Assembly: GCF_030406325.1 (NCBI RefSeq)
Contig: NZ_JAUEQY010000007.1
Location: forward strand, 248,001-312,000
Reading direction: 5' to 3'
DNA: 64,000 nucleotides
Source of the DNA: Actinomadura sp. DC4
GTDB lineage: Bacteria; Actinomycetota; Actinomycetes; Streptosporangiales; Streptosporangiaceae
The translations under genes and the position numbers were made by a program. Every line of letters begins with the position of its first letter. Within the stretch, counting starts at the first letter, position 1. Below, in pieces: positions 8,724 through 19,500 of this stretch. The notes under the pieces are model-generated. The model did no database searches, was not told the DNA's origin, and was given only the letters and a program-made list of their open reading frames with translations.

Positions 8724-11645
8724 GTGAAAAGACCCCTGCTTGTGGCCCTCGCCGTCATCGGGATGTTGACGGGGGCGCTGGGCGTGGCGATCGTACCGGC
8801 CGAGGCGGCGGCGCGGCCGTGGAAGAACGCGGCTCTCGCTCCGGTCGACCGCGCGAACGCCCTGCTCGCGCAGATGACCCTGGCCGAGAAGATCACGATG
8901 ATGCACCAGGGCGCGTCCTGCGACTACGGCGCCTGCGTCGACGGCAACACCCGGCTCGGCATCCCCCAGCTCCGGCTTCAGGACGGCCCGGCCGGCGTCG
9001 CCGACGGCGCGACGGGCGTGACCCAGCTGCCCGCGCCGGTGGCCGGCGCGGCGACCTGGGACGCCGACCTGATGGGCGAGTACGGCAAGGTCGTCGGCGC
9101 TGAGGAGTGGGGCAAGGGCGCCAACACCGTGCTCGGCCCGACGATCAACATCGACCGCGACCCGCGCTGGGGGCGCTCGTTCGAGTCGCTGAGCGAGGAT
9201 CCGTACCTCGCGGCGCGGCTGAGCACGTCCGAGATCCAGGGGATCCAGGGCCAGGGGCCGATGGCGCAGGTCAAGCACTACGCGGTCTACAACCAGGAGA
9301 CGTACCGCAACACGGCCCAGGACAACGCCGTCGTCGCCGAGCGGACCGAGCGTGAGATCTACCTGCCCGCCTTCGAGGCCGCGATCCAGCAGGCCAAGGC
9401 CGACTCGGTCATGTGCTCGTACGCGTCGGTCAACGGGACCTTCGCCTGCGAGAACGGCTGGCTGCTCACCACCGTCCTCAAGCAGCAGTGGGGCTTCTCC
9501 GGCTTCGTGACCTCCGACTGGGGCGGCACCCACTCCACGGTGGCATCGGCCAACAACGGCCTGGACCAGGAGATGACCGGCAGCACGTACTTCGGCGACG
9601 CCCTGACCGCCGCGTTGAACAGCGGGCAGGTGTCCCAGGCGACCATCGACGACCACGTACGGCGGATCCTGACCTCGATGTTCGCACGCGGCCTGTTCGA
9701 CTCGCCGCCGACCGGGAACATGGGCGCGACCGTCACCTCCGCCGCCCACGTGTCGACGGCGACCAAGGTCGCCGAAGAGGGCAGCGTCCTGCTGAAGAAC
9801 AGCGGCCCGATCCTGCCGATCGGATCGTCGACGTCCTCGGTCGCGGTGATCGGCGACGATGCCGGGGCGAACGCGATGACCGCCGGCGGCGGCAGCGCGC
9901 ACGTGAACCCCTCGACGCTGGCCTCCGTGGTCACCCCGTACCAGGGCATCAAGTCCCGGGCGAGCGGCACGGTCACGTACGCCCAGGGCGTCGCCTCGCC
10001 GAACGGGCAGGTCGTGGACTCCTCCTACCTCACGCCGTCCTCGGGCTCCGGCACCGGGCTGACCGGCCAGTACTACGACAACACCGGCATGACCGGGACC
10101 CCGGTCCTCACCAGGAACGACCCGAACGTCAACTTCCTGTGGGGCGGCCAGCCGCCGGCGTCCGGCCTCCCGGGCAACGGCTGGTCGGTGAAGTGGACCG
10201 GCACGCTCAGGCCGCCGACGACCGGGACGTACCAGTTCGCGCTGACCAGCGACGACGGCAGCCGGCTGTTCGTCAACGGGCAACAGGTCATCAACAACTG
10301 GGCGGACCAGCCGCCGACGACGAAGACCGGCAGCGTCACGCTCACCGCCGGGCAGCCGGTCAGCGTCGAGGTGGACTACTTCCAGGACGGTGGCGGCAGC
10401 CAGGTCAGCCTCGGCTGGCAGATCCCCAACCAGAACCTCCACGACGAGGCCGTCGCCGCGGCGCGCACCGCGCAGCTCGCGGTCGTGTTCGTCTCCAACG
10501 GTGAGGGCGAGGGCGGTGACCTGGGCGGCATCGACCTGTCCGGCGACCAGAACACGCTGGTCACCGACGTGGCCGCCGCCAACCCCAACACGGTGGTCGT
10601 GGTCAACAGCGGCTCGGCGGTCACCATGCCGTGGGCGAACGCGGTCAAGGGCATCGTCGAGAACTGGTACCCGGGCCAGGTGGACGGGACCGCCATCGCC
10701 GCGCTGCTCTACGGCGACGTCGCCTTCTCCGGCAAGCTGCCGGTGACCTTCCCGCAGAGCCTGGCCGACGTGCCCGCGAGCACACCGGCGCAGTGGCCCG
10801 GCCAGAACGGCACCGTGCAGTACTCCGAGGGCCTGAACGTCGGCTACCGCTGGTACGACGCGAAGAACAAGACGCCGATGTACCCGTTCGGCTACGGCCT
10901 GTCCTACACGACCTTCGGCTACAAGAACCTGACCGTGGGGACGCCGGACTCCTCCGGCAACGTCGCCGTCGGCTTCGACGTCACCAACACCGGATCGCGG
11001 GCCGGGACCGAGGTGGCCCAGGTCTACGTCGGCCAGCCGTCCTCGACCGGCGAGCCGCCGAAGAACCTGCGCGGCTTCACCCGGGTCGCCCTCGACCCCG
11101 GGCAGACGAAACACGCGACCGTCACGCTGGACGCACGCAGCTTCCAGTACTGGGGCGGCGCCGGCTGGACGAACGCGAGCGGGACGAACCAGGTCCTGGT
11201 CGGCGCGTCCTCCCGCGACATCCGCCTCACCGGCCAGGTGCAGGTCGGCACGCCGGCGAACCACGTGATCACGCTGCGGGCGCGCGTCAACGGCCAGTAC
11301 GTCACGGCGGACAGCGCCGGCGCCGCGCCGCTCATCGCCAACCGTACGGCGATCGGGCCGTGGGAGCAGTTCGACGAGGTCGACCAGGGCGGCGGCGCCG
11401 TCGCGCTCCGCTCGCACGCCAACAACCAGTTCGTCACCGCCGGGACGTCGCCGCTGATCGCCAACGCGGCGAGCGCCGGCGCGGCGCAGACCTTCGACCT
11501 GCTGAACAACTCCGATGGCAGCGTCAGCCTGCGGGCGCACGCGAACAACGACTACGTGACCGCGGAGAACGCGGGCGCGGCCGCGCTGATCGCCAACCGT
11601 ACGGCGATCGGGCCGTGGGAAGAGTTCGACCTCATCAACGACTGA
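8724..11645 (+). CDS. Secreted GH3 beta-glucosidase with PA14 insert and C-terminal fascin-like domain
   Basis: A 973-residue secreted GH3 enzyme. A signal peptide (KRPLLVALAVIGMLTGAL, AEAAA cleavage) precedes the GH3 barrel with nucleophile Asp in GFVTSDWGGTHS. A PA14 domain (GQYYDN to SLGWQIP) is inserted within the second GH3 domain, as in oligosaccharide-selective GH3 enzymes, followed by a fibronectin III-like domain and about 120 residues of beta-trefoil repeats (VITLRARVNGQYVTA, VALRSHANNQFVTA, VSLRAHANNDYVTA) resembling fascin-like carbohydrate-binding modules. GTG 8724 has GGAG five bases upstream and directly starts the signal peptide; an ATG at 8688 would overlap the -10 region. 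It is followed after 27 bases by the GH71/99-like gene, so probably one transcript. Confidence 0.9.
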   Translation: MKRPLLVALAVIGMLTGALGVAIVPAEAAARPWKNAALAPVDRANALLAQMTLAEKITMMHQGASCDYGACVDGNTRLGIPQLRLQDGPAGVADGATGVTQLPAPVAGAATWDADLMGEYGKVVGAEEWGKGANTVLGPTINIDRDPRWGRSFESLSEDPYLAARLSTSEIQGIQGQGPMAQVKHYAVYNQETYRNTAQDNAVVAERTEREIYLPAFEAAIQQAKADSVMCSYASVNGTFACENGWLLTTVLKQQWGFSGFVTSDWGGTHSTVASANNGLDQEMTGSTYFGDALTAALNSGQVSQATIDDHVRRILTSMFARGLFDSPPTGNMGATVTSAAHVSTATKVAEEGSVLLKNSGPILPIGSSTSSVAVIGDDAGANAMTAGGGSAHVNPSTLASVVTPYQGIKSRASGTVTYAQGVASPNGQVVDSSYLTPSSGSGTGLTGQYYDNTGMTGTPVLTRNDPNVNFLWGGQPPASGLPGNGWSVKWTGTLRPPTTGTYQFALTSDDGSRLFVNGQQVINNWADQPPTTKTGSVTLTAGQPVSVEVDYFQDGGGSQVSLGWQIPNQNLHDEAVAAARTAQLAVVFVSNGEGEGGDLGGIDLSGDQNTLVTDVAAANPNTVVVVNSGSAVTMPWANAVKGIVENWYPGQVDGTAIAALLYGDVAFSGKLPVTFPQSLADVPASTPAQWPGQNGTVQYSEGLNVGYRWYDAKNKTPMYPFGYGLSYTTFGYKNLTVGTPDSSGNVAVGFDVTNTGSRAGTEVAQVYVGQPSSTGEPPKNLRGFTRVALDPGQTKHATVTLDARSFQYWGGAGWTNASGTNQVLVGASSRDIRLTGQVQVGTPANHVITLRARVNGQYVTADSAGAAPLIANRTAIGPWEQFDEVDQGGGAVALRSHANNQFVTAGTSPLIANAASAGAAQTFDLLNNSDGSVSLRAHANNDYVTAENAGAAALIANRTAIGPWEEFDLIND

Positions 11646-11672
11646 CGCGCCTTACCGATGAAAGGGATGAAC

Positions 11673-13349
11673 GTGACCATCTCCCGCCGGAGGTTCATGA
11701 CCTCCGCGATGGCCGGATCGGTGCTCGCCGCGACGTCATCGCCTCTCGTGTCCGCCCTCGCCTCCCCGGCGAGCGCCGCGAGCCCGCCCGGCGACGTCGT
11801 CGGCAAGATCACCGTCGGCTACCAGGGCTGGTTCGCCTGCGCCGGCGACGGCGCGCCGATCAACGGCTGGTGGCACTGGAGCCAGAACTGGGGCCAGCCG
11901 CCCTCTCCCGGCAACACCGGCATCAAGGCCTGGCCGGACATGCGGGAGTACGCCCACGGCTACCAGACCGCGTACGCGAACCTGGGCAACGGCCGGCCGG
12001 CCACGCTGTTCTCCTCTTATGACCAGCAGACGGTCGACACGCACTTCGGCTGGATGCGGGACAACGGCTGCGACACGGCCGCGCTCCAGCGCTTCAACCC
12101 GACGGGCGGCGAGGGTCCCACCCGCGACGCCATGGCCGCCAAGGTACGCAGCGCGGCCGAGGGGACCGGCCGCAAGTTCTACATCATGTACGACGTCAGC
12201 GGCTGGACGAACATGCAGCCGGAGATCAAGACCGACTGGACGAACAAGATGAAGGCGCACACCGCCTCCTCGGCGTACGCCCGGCAGAACGGCAAGCCGG
12301 TGGTGTGCGTCTGGGGCTTCGGCTTCAACGACGGCAACCATCCGTTCAGCGCCGCCGCGTGCCTCGACGTCATCAACTGGTTCAAGGGGCAGGGCTGCTA
12401 CGTCATCGGCGGCGTGCCGCGCGAGTGGCGTACGGGCGACGGCGGCTCGCGCGCGGGGTACGGCGACGTCTACCACGCGCTCAACATGATCTCGCCGTGG
12501 ATGGTCGGCGCGATCGGCGACGCGGCCGGGTCCGACTCGATCTACCAGAACATCAACGTGCCCGACCAGGCCGACTGCAACGCCCACGGCATCGACTACC
12601 AGCCGTGCGTGCTGCCCGGCGACGTCTCCGAGCGCCAGCGCAAGCACGGCGACTTCATGTGGCGGCAGTTCTACAACATGGTCCGCGTCGGCGCGCAGGG
12701 CATCTACATCTCGATGTTCGACGAGTACAACGAGGGCAACCAGATCGCCAAGACCGCCGAGAACGCGGGCATGGTGCCGACGAACTCCGGCATGCTGGCG
12801 CTGGACGAGGACGGTACGACCTGCTCCTCGGACTACTACCTGCGCCTGACCGCCGACGGCGGCCGGATGCTCAAGGGTCAGCTCGCCTTGACCCCGAACC
12901 GGCCGACGCAGCCGGTCCTCGGCGGTGACGGCGGGAACCCGGACCTCGCGGCGGGCAAGGGCACGTCGGAGAGCAGCCACACGCAGGTCTACGGGTCGGG
13001 CAACGCCGTCGACGGCAACGCGGGGACCTACTGGGAGAGCGCCAACAACGCCTTCCCCCAGTGGGTGCAGGTGGACCTGGGCGCCGGGGCCGCTGTCGGT
13101 CGCGTCGTGTTGAAGCTGCCCCCGTCGTGGGAGCGGCGCGACCAGACCCTGTCGATCCAGGGCAGTGCGAACGGCTCGTCGTTCAGCACGCTGAGCGGCT
13201 CGGCCGCCCGTACGTTCGACCCGGCGTCGGGCAACACCGTGACGGTCACGTTCACCCCGGCGACCGTCCGCTACGTGCGGGTGAACGTCACCGCCAACAC
13301 CGGCTGGCCGGCCGGGCAGATCGCCGAACTGGCGGTCTACGCGACCTGA
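11673..13349 (+). CDS. Tat-exported GH71/99-like glycoside hydrolase with C-terminal discoidin domain
   Basis: A 558-residue protein with a twin-arginine signal (ISRRRFMTSAMAG, ending ASPASAAS), then a TIM-barrel-like region typical of bacterial GH71/GH99-like proteins (VGYQGWFACAGDG at the start, ISMFDEYNEGNQI near the end with acidic residues suited to catalysis). About 140 C-terminal residues form an F5/8 C domain (ASSSHTQVY-like start, WVQVDLG, VRYVRVNVTA). GTG 11673 is chosen because AAAGGG precedes it by six bases; an ATG at 11658 is also in frame but has no ribosome site. It is in one operon with the PA14-GH3 gene and ends in a terminator, indicating a shared role in external glycan breakdown. 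The substrate (alpha-glucan or alpha-mannan type) is not resolved. Confidence 0.75.
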   Translation: MTISRRRFMTSAMAGSVLAATSSPLVSALASPASAASPPGDVVGKITVGYQGWFACAGDGAPINGWWHWSQNWGQPPSPGNTGIKAWPDMREYAHGYQTAYANLGNGRPATLFSSYDQQTVDTHFGWMRDNGCDTAALQRFNPTGGEGPTRDAMAAKVRSAAEGTGRKFYIMYDVSGWTNMQPEIKTDWTNKMKAHTASSAYARQNGKPVVCVWGFGFNDGNHPFSAAACLDVINWFKGQGCYVIGGVPREWRTGDGGSRAGYGDVYHALNMISPWMVGAIGDAAGSDSIYQNINVPDQADCNAHGIDYQPCVLPGDVSERQRKHGDFMWRQFYNMVRVGAQGIYISMFDEYNEGNQIAKTAENAGMVPTNSGMLALDEDGTTCSSDYYLRLTADGGRMLKGQLALTPNRPTQPVLGGDGGNPDLAAGKGTSESSHTQVYGSGNAVDGNAGTYWESANNAFPQWVQVDLGAGAAVGRVVLKLPPSWERRDQTLSIQGSANGSSFSTLSGSAARTFDPASGNTVTVTFTPATVRYVRVNVTANTGWPAGQIAELAVYAT

Positions 13350-13355
13350 CGCGAG

Positions 13356-13386
13356 GACGGTGCGGGCCGTGCGGGCCCGCGCCGTC
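13356..13386 (+). terminator. Hairpin terminator after the glycosidase operon
   Basis: A 13-bp stem with one G-U pair (13356-13368 with 13374-13386) and a five-base loop, followed by CGTCACTTTTC. It lies six bases after the GH71/99-like stop and just before the stop of the convergent small gene. Confidence 0.75.
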
Positions 13387-13388
13387 CG

Positions 13389-13690
13389 TCACTTTTCAGA
13401 CGCGCCGGGCGCCGATTTTTCAAACCATCGGCTGCAAATGTCCACATCGTGCAGATACTGGTTCAGCGCGTCGACGAGGCCCGCGATCACCGTGCCCACC
13501 TCGGTGCCCGGCCCGCCGGGGTACTTGTTACGGCGGGTGACGGCCTTGGTCGCGGCGAGGGCCATGTAGCGCTGCCGGGCCGCCTGCTTCTCCTGTTCTT
13601 CGAGCTGCTTGTCGATCACCACCTGCTTGTCCGGGAAGAAGGCCCAGCCCCCGTGTCCTCGTCGTCGAGGAACGCGATGAGAAGCGTCAC
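13389..13690 (-). pseudogene. Small hypothetical gene with a frameshift at a C5 run
   Basis: The distal part (13389-13650) reads as a good protein (FPDKQVVIDKQLEEQEKQAA then a hydrophobic VGTVIAGLVDALNQYL), but its own frame has no sensible start. Upstream, in another frame, GTG 13690 with GGAG five bases before it begins [14 protein letters not shown]. Adding one base in the C run at 13648-13652 joins the two into one protein of about 100 residues. It is either a real inactivating frameshift or a sequencing slip in the homopolymer. The family is not recognised. Confidence 0.55.
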
Positions 13691-13782
13691 AGCGGCTCCG
13701 CGGCCGGTCCCCCTCTGGTCGTTGTCCCGGGCGAGAACGGCGCCTACCATGCGCGGGTCGCCGGCGATCACGGGAGCCCGTC

Positions 13783-14796
13783 ATGTCGATCACTTCGTTC
13801 GAGCGGTATCCGCTGCTGTTCGGCCCCTCCCCCGTCCACCGGCTGGACCGGCTGACCACCCACCTGGGCGGCGCCGAGGTCTGGGCCAAGCGCGAGGACT
13901 GCAACTCGGGAATCGCCTTCGGCGGCAACAAGACGCGCAAGCTGGAGTACCTCGTCGCCGACGCCCTCGCGCAGGGGTGCGACACGCTCGTGTCGATCGG
14001 CGGCGTCCAGTCCAACCACACCCGGCAGGTCGCCGCGGTCGCGGCGCGGGCCGGCCTGCGTTGCGTGCTCATCCAGGAGAGCTGGGTCGACTGGCCGGAC
14101 GCGGTCTATGACAAGGTCGGCAACATCCTCATCAGCCGCCTCGCCGGCGCGGACGTCCGGCTCGTACGTGCCGGGTTCGGGATCGGCGTGAAGGAGAGCT
14201 GGGAGCGGGCGCTGCGTGAGATCGAGGAGCGCGGCGGCCGGCCGTACGCCATCCCGGCCGGGGCGTCGGACCACCCGCTGGGCGGGCTGGGCTTCGCGCG
14301 GTGGGCGCACGAACTCGTGGCGCAGGAGCGCGAGCTCGGCGTCTTCTTCGACACCATCGTGGTGTGCTCGGTGACCGGAAGCACACAGGCGGGCATGGTC
14401 GCGGGCTTCGCCGCGCTGGCCGGCGACCGGCCCCGCCGCGTACTCGGCGTCGACGCGTCCGCCGAGCCGGCCGCGACCCGCGAACAGATCACCCGCATCG
14501 CGCGCGACACCGCGGCCCTCATCGGCGTGACCCGCGAGCCGGCCGCCGACGAGGTGGAGCTGGACGAGCGCTACCACGCCGGCACGTACGGCATCCCGGA
14601 CGAGGCGACCCTGGACGCGATGCGCCTCGCGGCCCGTACGGAGGGCATGGTGACCGACCCGGTCTACGAGGGGAAGTCCATGGCCGCGCTGATCGACCTG
14701 GTGAGCCGGGGTGAGATCGCCCGCGACGCGACCGTGCTGTACGCCCACCTGGGCGGCCAGCCCGCGCTCAACGGCTACAGCGCGCTCTTCTCCTGA
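13783..14796 (+). CDS. acdS: 1-aminocyclopropane-1-carboxylate deaminase
   Basis: A 337-residue fold-type II PLP enzyme converting ACC, the plant ethylene precursor, to 2-oxobutyrate and ammonia. The PLP lysine is Lys50 in [18 protein letters not shown] and [13 protein letters not shown] are family signatures. Glu296 (VYEGKSM) and Leu323 (YAHLGG) correspond to Glu295/Leu322 of characterised ACC deaminases, the pair used to tell true AcdS from D-cysteine desulfhydrase homologues. GGGAG precedes the ATG. The 3' end overlaps the convergent reductase gene by 22 bases. It suggests a plant-associated lifestyle, in keeping with the glycosidases nearby (inference). Confidence 0.93.
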   Translation: MSITSFERYPLLFGPSPVHRLDRLTTHLGGAEVWAKREDCNSGIAFGGNKTRKLEYLVADALAQGCDTLVSIGGVQSNHTRQVAAVAARAGLRCVLIQESWVDWPDAVYDKVGNILISRLAGADVRLVRAGFGIGVKESWERALREIEERGGRPYAIPAGASDHPLGGLGFARWAHELVAQERELGVFFDTIVVCSVTGSTQAGMVAGFAALAGDRPRRVLGVDASAEPAATREQITRIARDTAALIGVTREPAADEVELDERYHAGTYGIPDEATLDAMRLAARTEGMVTDPVYEGKSMAALIDLVSRGEIARDATVLYAHLGGQPALNGYSALFS

Positions 14797-15656
14797 CCGG
14801 ACAGCCGGGCCACCAGCCCCAGCAGGGCGGAGTGGTCCAGGCCGCCGTCGCCCTGGGCACGAAGGGAGGCGATGAGCTGGGCGACCGCGGCGCCGAGCGG
14901 GATGACCACACCGGCCTCGCGGGCGGCGGCGGTCACGATGCCCATGTCCTTGTCGTGCAGCTCGACCCGGAATCCGGGGGTGAAGTCGCGGGCGAGCATC
15001 GCCGGGCCCTTGCGCTCCAGGACCGCGCTGCCGGCCAGCCCGCCGCCCAGGACCTTGAGAGCGGCCTCGGTGTCGACGCCGTGGGCCTCGATGAAGACGA
15101 TCGCCTCGGCGAGGAGCTCGATCGTGCCCGCGACGACGAGCTGGTTGGCCGCCTTCACGGTCTGGCCGGCGCCGGCCGGGCCGACGCGCACCACGGTACG
15201 GCCGACCGCGTCGAAGACCGGGGCGGCGGCCGCGAAGTCCTCCTCCGTGCCCCCGACCATGATGGACAGGGCCGCGTCGATCGCGCCCTGCTCGCCGCCC
15301 GACACCGGCGCGTCGAGCACACGGAGGCCGCGCCCGGCACCCTCGGCCGCGAGTTCGGCCGCGACGTCCGGGCGGATGGTGGAGAAGTCGATGACGAGCG
15401 TCCCCGGCCGCGCGTGCGCGAAGACCTCGGCCAGTACCGCGCGTACGTCCGGGGAGTCGGGCAGCATCGTGGCGACGACGCCGGCGTCCCGTACGGCCTC
15501 CTCGACGCTCGTGGCGGCCCGGCCGCCACGTGCGGCCAGCCGCTCGGTCTTCTCCCGGCTGCGGTTGTGGCCGATGACGTCGAAGCCCGCGTCCACCAGG
15601 TTGGCGGCCATCGGGCCGCCCATGATCCCCAGGCCGATGAAGGCGACAGTGGTCAC
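14775..15656 (-). CDS. glxR: 2-hydroxy-3-oxopropionate (tartronate semialdehyde) reductase
   Basis: A 293-residue beta-hydroxyacid dehydrogenase. The N-terminal Rossmann motif [13 protein letters not shown], the DAPVSGG substrate-binding motif and the catalytic Lys in GQTVKAANQ are all present. It reduces tartronate semialdehyde to D-glycerate with NAD(P)H. GTG 15656 overlaps the stop of the upstream hydroxypyruvate isomerase gene by four bases (GTGA), so translation is coupled; the longer open frame to 15755 lies entirely within that gene. Paired with Hyi it forms the lower part of glyoxylate-to-glycerate metabolism. A plain 3-hydroxyisobutyrate dehydrogenase is an alternative, but the Hyi neighbour argues against it. 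Confidence 0.85.
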   Translation of the reverse strand: MTTVAFIGLGIMGGPMAANLVDAGFDVIGHNRSREKTERLAARGGRAATSVEEAVRDAGVVATMLPDSPDVRAVLAEVFAHARPGTLVIDFSTIRPDVAAELAAEGAGRGLRVLDAPVSGGEQGAIDAALSIMVGGTEEDFAAAAPVFDAVGRTVVRVGPAGAGQTVKAANQLVVAGTIELLAEAIVFIEAHGVDTEAALKVLGGGLAGSAVLERKGPAMLARDFTPGFRVELHDKDMGIVTAAAREAGVVIPLGAAVAQLIASLRAQGDGGLDHSALLGLVARLSGQEKSAL

Positions 15657-16480
15657 GATCCCTCCTCCGGCGGCGGTCCGGCACGCCGCTCTCGTGGCAG
15701 CCACGCGAGGCTCTGCCCGGTCGTGGTCGTCGGCTTGTACTCCAGCGAGACCCATCCGTCGTATCCATGATCGCGCAACAGGGCGAGGTACCCGGTCAGG
15801 TCGAGGTCGCCGCTGCCCGGCTCGCCGCGCCCGGGCGCGTCGGCGATCTGCACATGCGCGATCTTCGCCGCGTGGCGCGCGATGGCGGCGGGCACGTCGT
15901 CCCCGTTGCTCGCCAGGTGGTAGAGGTCGCAGAGGAACCCGACGCCGGCCACGCCCGCCGCACGCGCGGCGTCGACGACCGCGACGGCCTGGTCGGCGGT
16001 GCGCAGCGGGTACGGCTTCGGCCCGCTGACCGGCTCGATCAGGACGGTCGCGCCGATCCGGCCGGCCGCCGCCGCGGCGAGCGCGAGGTTCTCCGCGGCC
16101 GTCTCGTCCTGCGCCTCGGGCGCGACCCCGTCGACGCGGTTGCCGTACAGGGCGTTGAAGACCCGTACGCCGAGCCGCTCGCCGATGCCGGTGGCGACGT
16201 CGAGGTTGTCGCGCAACTCGTTGGTACGGGCGGGGATGGACAGCACGCCGCAGTCAGGCCCGGCGAGGTCGCCGGCGAACAGGTTCAGCCCGGCGAGCCG
16301 CACACCGGAGCCGTCGACCGCCGCGACGAAGGCGTCCACCTCGGCGTCGGCGGGCGCCGGGGAGGCGAACGGCCACCAGAACTCGATCGCCGTGAACCCG
16401 GCCTCCCGCGCCGCGGCCGGGCGGCGCAGCAGGGGCAGTTCGGTGAACAGCAGCGAGCAGTTGGCGAGGTACCGCGTCAT
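15653..16480 (-). CDS. hyi: Hydroxypyruvate isomerase
   Basis: A 275-residue xylose-isomerase-like TIM barrel that interconverts hydroxypyruvate and tartronate semialdehyde. Recognisable features are NLFAGDLAGPDCGVLS, the metal-ligand Glu in VLIEPVSGPKPYPL, the LCDLYHLASNGDD segment with Asp and His ligands, and the final VSLEYKP with another Glu. ATG 16480 has GGGAGA upstream; the in-frame ATG further up gives a non-homologous leader. It is directly coupled to glxR. Glyoxylate carboligase (gcl), the usual third member, is not in the window. Confidence 0.87.
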   Translation of the reverse strand: MTRYLANCSLLFTELPLLRRPAAAREAGFTAIEFWWPFASPAPADAEVDAFVAAVDGSGVRLAGLNLFAGDLAGPDCGVLSIPARTNELRDNLDVATGIGERLGVRVFNALYGNRVDGVAPEAQDETAAENLALAAAAAGRIGATVLIEPVSGPKPYPLRTADQAVAVVDAARAAGVAGVGFLCDLYHLASNGDDVPAAIARHAAKIAHVQIADAPGRGEPGSGDLDLTGYLALLRDHGYDGWVSLEYKPTTTTGQSLAWLPRERRAGPPPEEGS

Positions 16481-16540
16481 GACCGGCGTCTCCCTCAGGG
16501 AGTCGGGCGGGGACACGCTAGAACATACGCGGCGGCCTGG

Positions 16541-19500
16541 TCAGCGCGCCGCACACGGCGGACGGTACGGGCGTTCGGGCAGGTAGTGGCTCCACTCCGT
16601 ACGGGTGATGGGGGTTCCGGCGCTCGCGCAGAGTCCGGCGGCGACCTGGGCGGGGTCGGTGTTCCACAGGCGTACCGTCCCGCCCACGCCCGCGGTCACC
16701 AGGACCGGGCGGTCCGGGTCGAAGACGTCGGTGTAGACGGCGTCCGGCGATCCGGCGATGGTGGCGACGGCCTCAGGGTGGCGTGGGTCGCGCACGTCCC
16801 ACATCCAGACGCTTCCGTCCCCCGCCGTCGCCGCCAGCCTGCGGCCGGTGCCGTCGTAGGCGACGGACCAGACGTAGTTCTCCGGGCCGGTCAGCGCGAC
16901 CGGGTACGCGCGCGGATGGCGGCGGTCGGTGACGTCCCACAGCAGGACCCGGTTGTCGGCGCTCCCCGTGGCCAGCGTCCGCCCGTCGGGGCTGAAGGCG
17001 GTCGTGAACGTGTAGCCGGTGTGGCCGGTGAGCGGCCCGCCCAGCGCCGCCGGCCGGCGCGGGTCGGTCACGTCCCAGAGGTAAACGTGGAAGTCGGCGC
17101 TGCCGGCGGCGACGGTCCGCCCGTCCGGGCTGAAGGCCGGCGCGTACGCGTAGTTGGCCGGGCCGGTCAGCGGCGCGGGCAGGCGGACCGGGTGGCGTGG
17201 ATCGGTGATGTCCCAGAGCCAGATCTTCCGGTCGTTGCTCGCGGCGGCGAGCAGCCGGCCGTCCGGGCGGAACGCGTAGCCCTGGATGGCCGCCGCCGGT
17301 CCGGTCAGCCGGAGCGGCAGTGGAACGGGGTGCGCGGGATCGGCGACGTCCCACAGCTGCGAGCCTCCGTCGACACCGCCGACGGCCAGCGTCCGCCCGT
17401 CCGGGCTGAGGCCGCTCGCGCCCGAGGCGCGGCCGACGCGTACGTCGTCGCCGATCACCGGGCTCAGGGGGGTGGGGTGGCGCGGGTCGGCGAGGTTCCA
17501 CAACCGTGCCGTGTTTCCGGAGGTGGCGGTGGCCAGTACGTGGCCGTGGGCGCTCACCGTGGTGGAGAAGATGTCGCCGCCGGGCGCGGACAGGACCGGA
17601 CCCGGCAGGTCCCAGATCCGGGCCGTACCGTCGGCGGCGGCGGTGGCGAGCGACCCGGCGGTGAGGAAGACGACCGCGGTCACCGGGCCGGGATGGGGCA
17701 GCGAGGCGATGTTCGCGTGGCTCACCCGATCCCAGATCCAGACCCGGCCGTCCGAGCCGGCCGCGGCGAGAGCCCGGCCCGCCGGGGCGAAGGCGACCGA
17801 GTTGACCCATCCCTTCGGGCCGGTCAGCGGGCGGCCGAGCGGCTTGAGGCCGGGCAGGGACCACAGGCGTACGGTGTCGTCGGCGCCGCCCGAGGCCAGG
17901 GTCTGCCCGTCCGGGCTGAAGGCCACCGCGAAGACCGCCTTCGCCGACGCGGTACGCCGAGCGCCGAGCGGACGCGGCCGACCGGCCAGGGACCAGAGCC
18001 GCACCGAGCCGCCCGCGGTTCCCGCCGCGAGCGTACGGCCGTCCGGGCTGAAGGCGACGGACTGCACCGCGCCGCCCGGTCCGGTCAGCGGCACGGGAGC
18101 GCCGGTCAGGTCCCAGAGGTAGACGTGGGAGTCCGCGCTGCCGGCGGCGAGCGTACGGCCGTCGGGGCTGAACGCCACCGAGTAGACGGTGCTCCGCGGC
18201 CCGGCGGGCATCCGTACCGCGTGGCCGCCGGGGCCCCACAGGTACACCGCGCCGTCGCCTCCCCCGCTGGCGAGCCGGCCGCCGGGTCCGAACACCACGG
18301 AGTAGACCGTGTCGCGATGCCCGCGCAGCGGAGGACCGGCGGGGACCGGGTGCGCGCGGTCGGCGACGTTCCAGAGCCGTACGGTCCGGTCGGTGCCACC
18401 GGTGGCCATCCGCTTGCCGTCGGGAGTGAAGGCGACGCTCTGCAGGACGCCCGGCGAGCCGAGGACGCGGGTCACCCCGGGCCCGGAGTAGGACTCCAGC
18501 AGGCCGGACCGCGCCTCCTGGGTCGGCGCCACCTGGTAGGCGGCCAGTGAGAGCTGGCCGGCCAGATCGACGTCCTTGGCCCGCAGCTTGCCCGCCTCGA
18601 CGGCGACCCGGCGGGAGATCGCCAGGTCCCGCTGGTCGTCGGCGAGCGTGCGCTGCCGGAAGGCGAAGGCCGCCAGCGCGCTGGCGGCCAGCGACAGCGC
18701 CACCAGCACGGCGATCAGTTGCTGACGCCGGCGGACCCGGCGGCGGACCGACCGCCGCTCGGCCCGCTCGTGGTCGAGAGCGGCGGCGAGGAAGTCGCGC
18801 TCCAGGGCGTTGAGGCCGGCGGCGTTGCGCGAATCCTCGGCCCATTCGGCGGCGTCGGCGAGGCGTTCGGTCCGCAGCAGGGTGCTCGGGTCGTACGCGG
18901 AGTCGCGCCACACCTCGGCGGCGAAGGTCAGCCTCCGGTGGGTGCGCAGGCCGGCCCGGTCCTCGTCGAGCCAGGTGCGCAGCCGGGGCCAGGCGCCCAG
19001 GAGCGCCTCGTGGACGAGGTCGAACTCCTCGTCGGTCACGGTGATGAGCCGCTGTTCGATGAAGTGGTCGAGTACCCCGGTCACCTCCTCACCCGGCGGG
19101 AGCTCGCCCGGTGTGATCCGGCGCCGTGTGTCCCCGGTGCCGTCGGCGATGTACACCAGCCGCAGGAAGATCTGCCGGGCGATCCGCTGGCGCGGGCCGC
19201 TCAGCCCGGCGTACGCGGTTTCCGCCGTCCTGGCCACCGCTCCCCCGATGCCGCCGCTGGCGCGGTAGTCCGCGATGGTCAGCGTACGGCGGTGCCGCCG
19301 CTGCCATGTCTCCAGCAGCGCGTGCGACAGCAGCGGAAGGGCGCCCGCGTCGCCGGCCTCCGGATCGTGGGCGGACGCGCGAAGGTCGCCGATGAGCAGG
19401 TCCGCGAGGCCCTCCTCCAGCGACACCTCGGCCTTGTGCGCGGGGGCCGTGATCGCCCGGCGCAGCTCCGTCTCGCTCATCGGGCCGACGACGATCTGCG

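Noticed and set aside
13783-14796. D-cysteine desulfhydrase
   Set aside because: Glu296 and Leu323 match the residue pair of true ACC deaminases.
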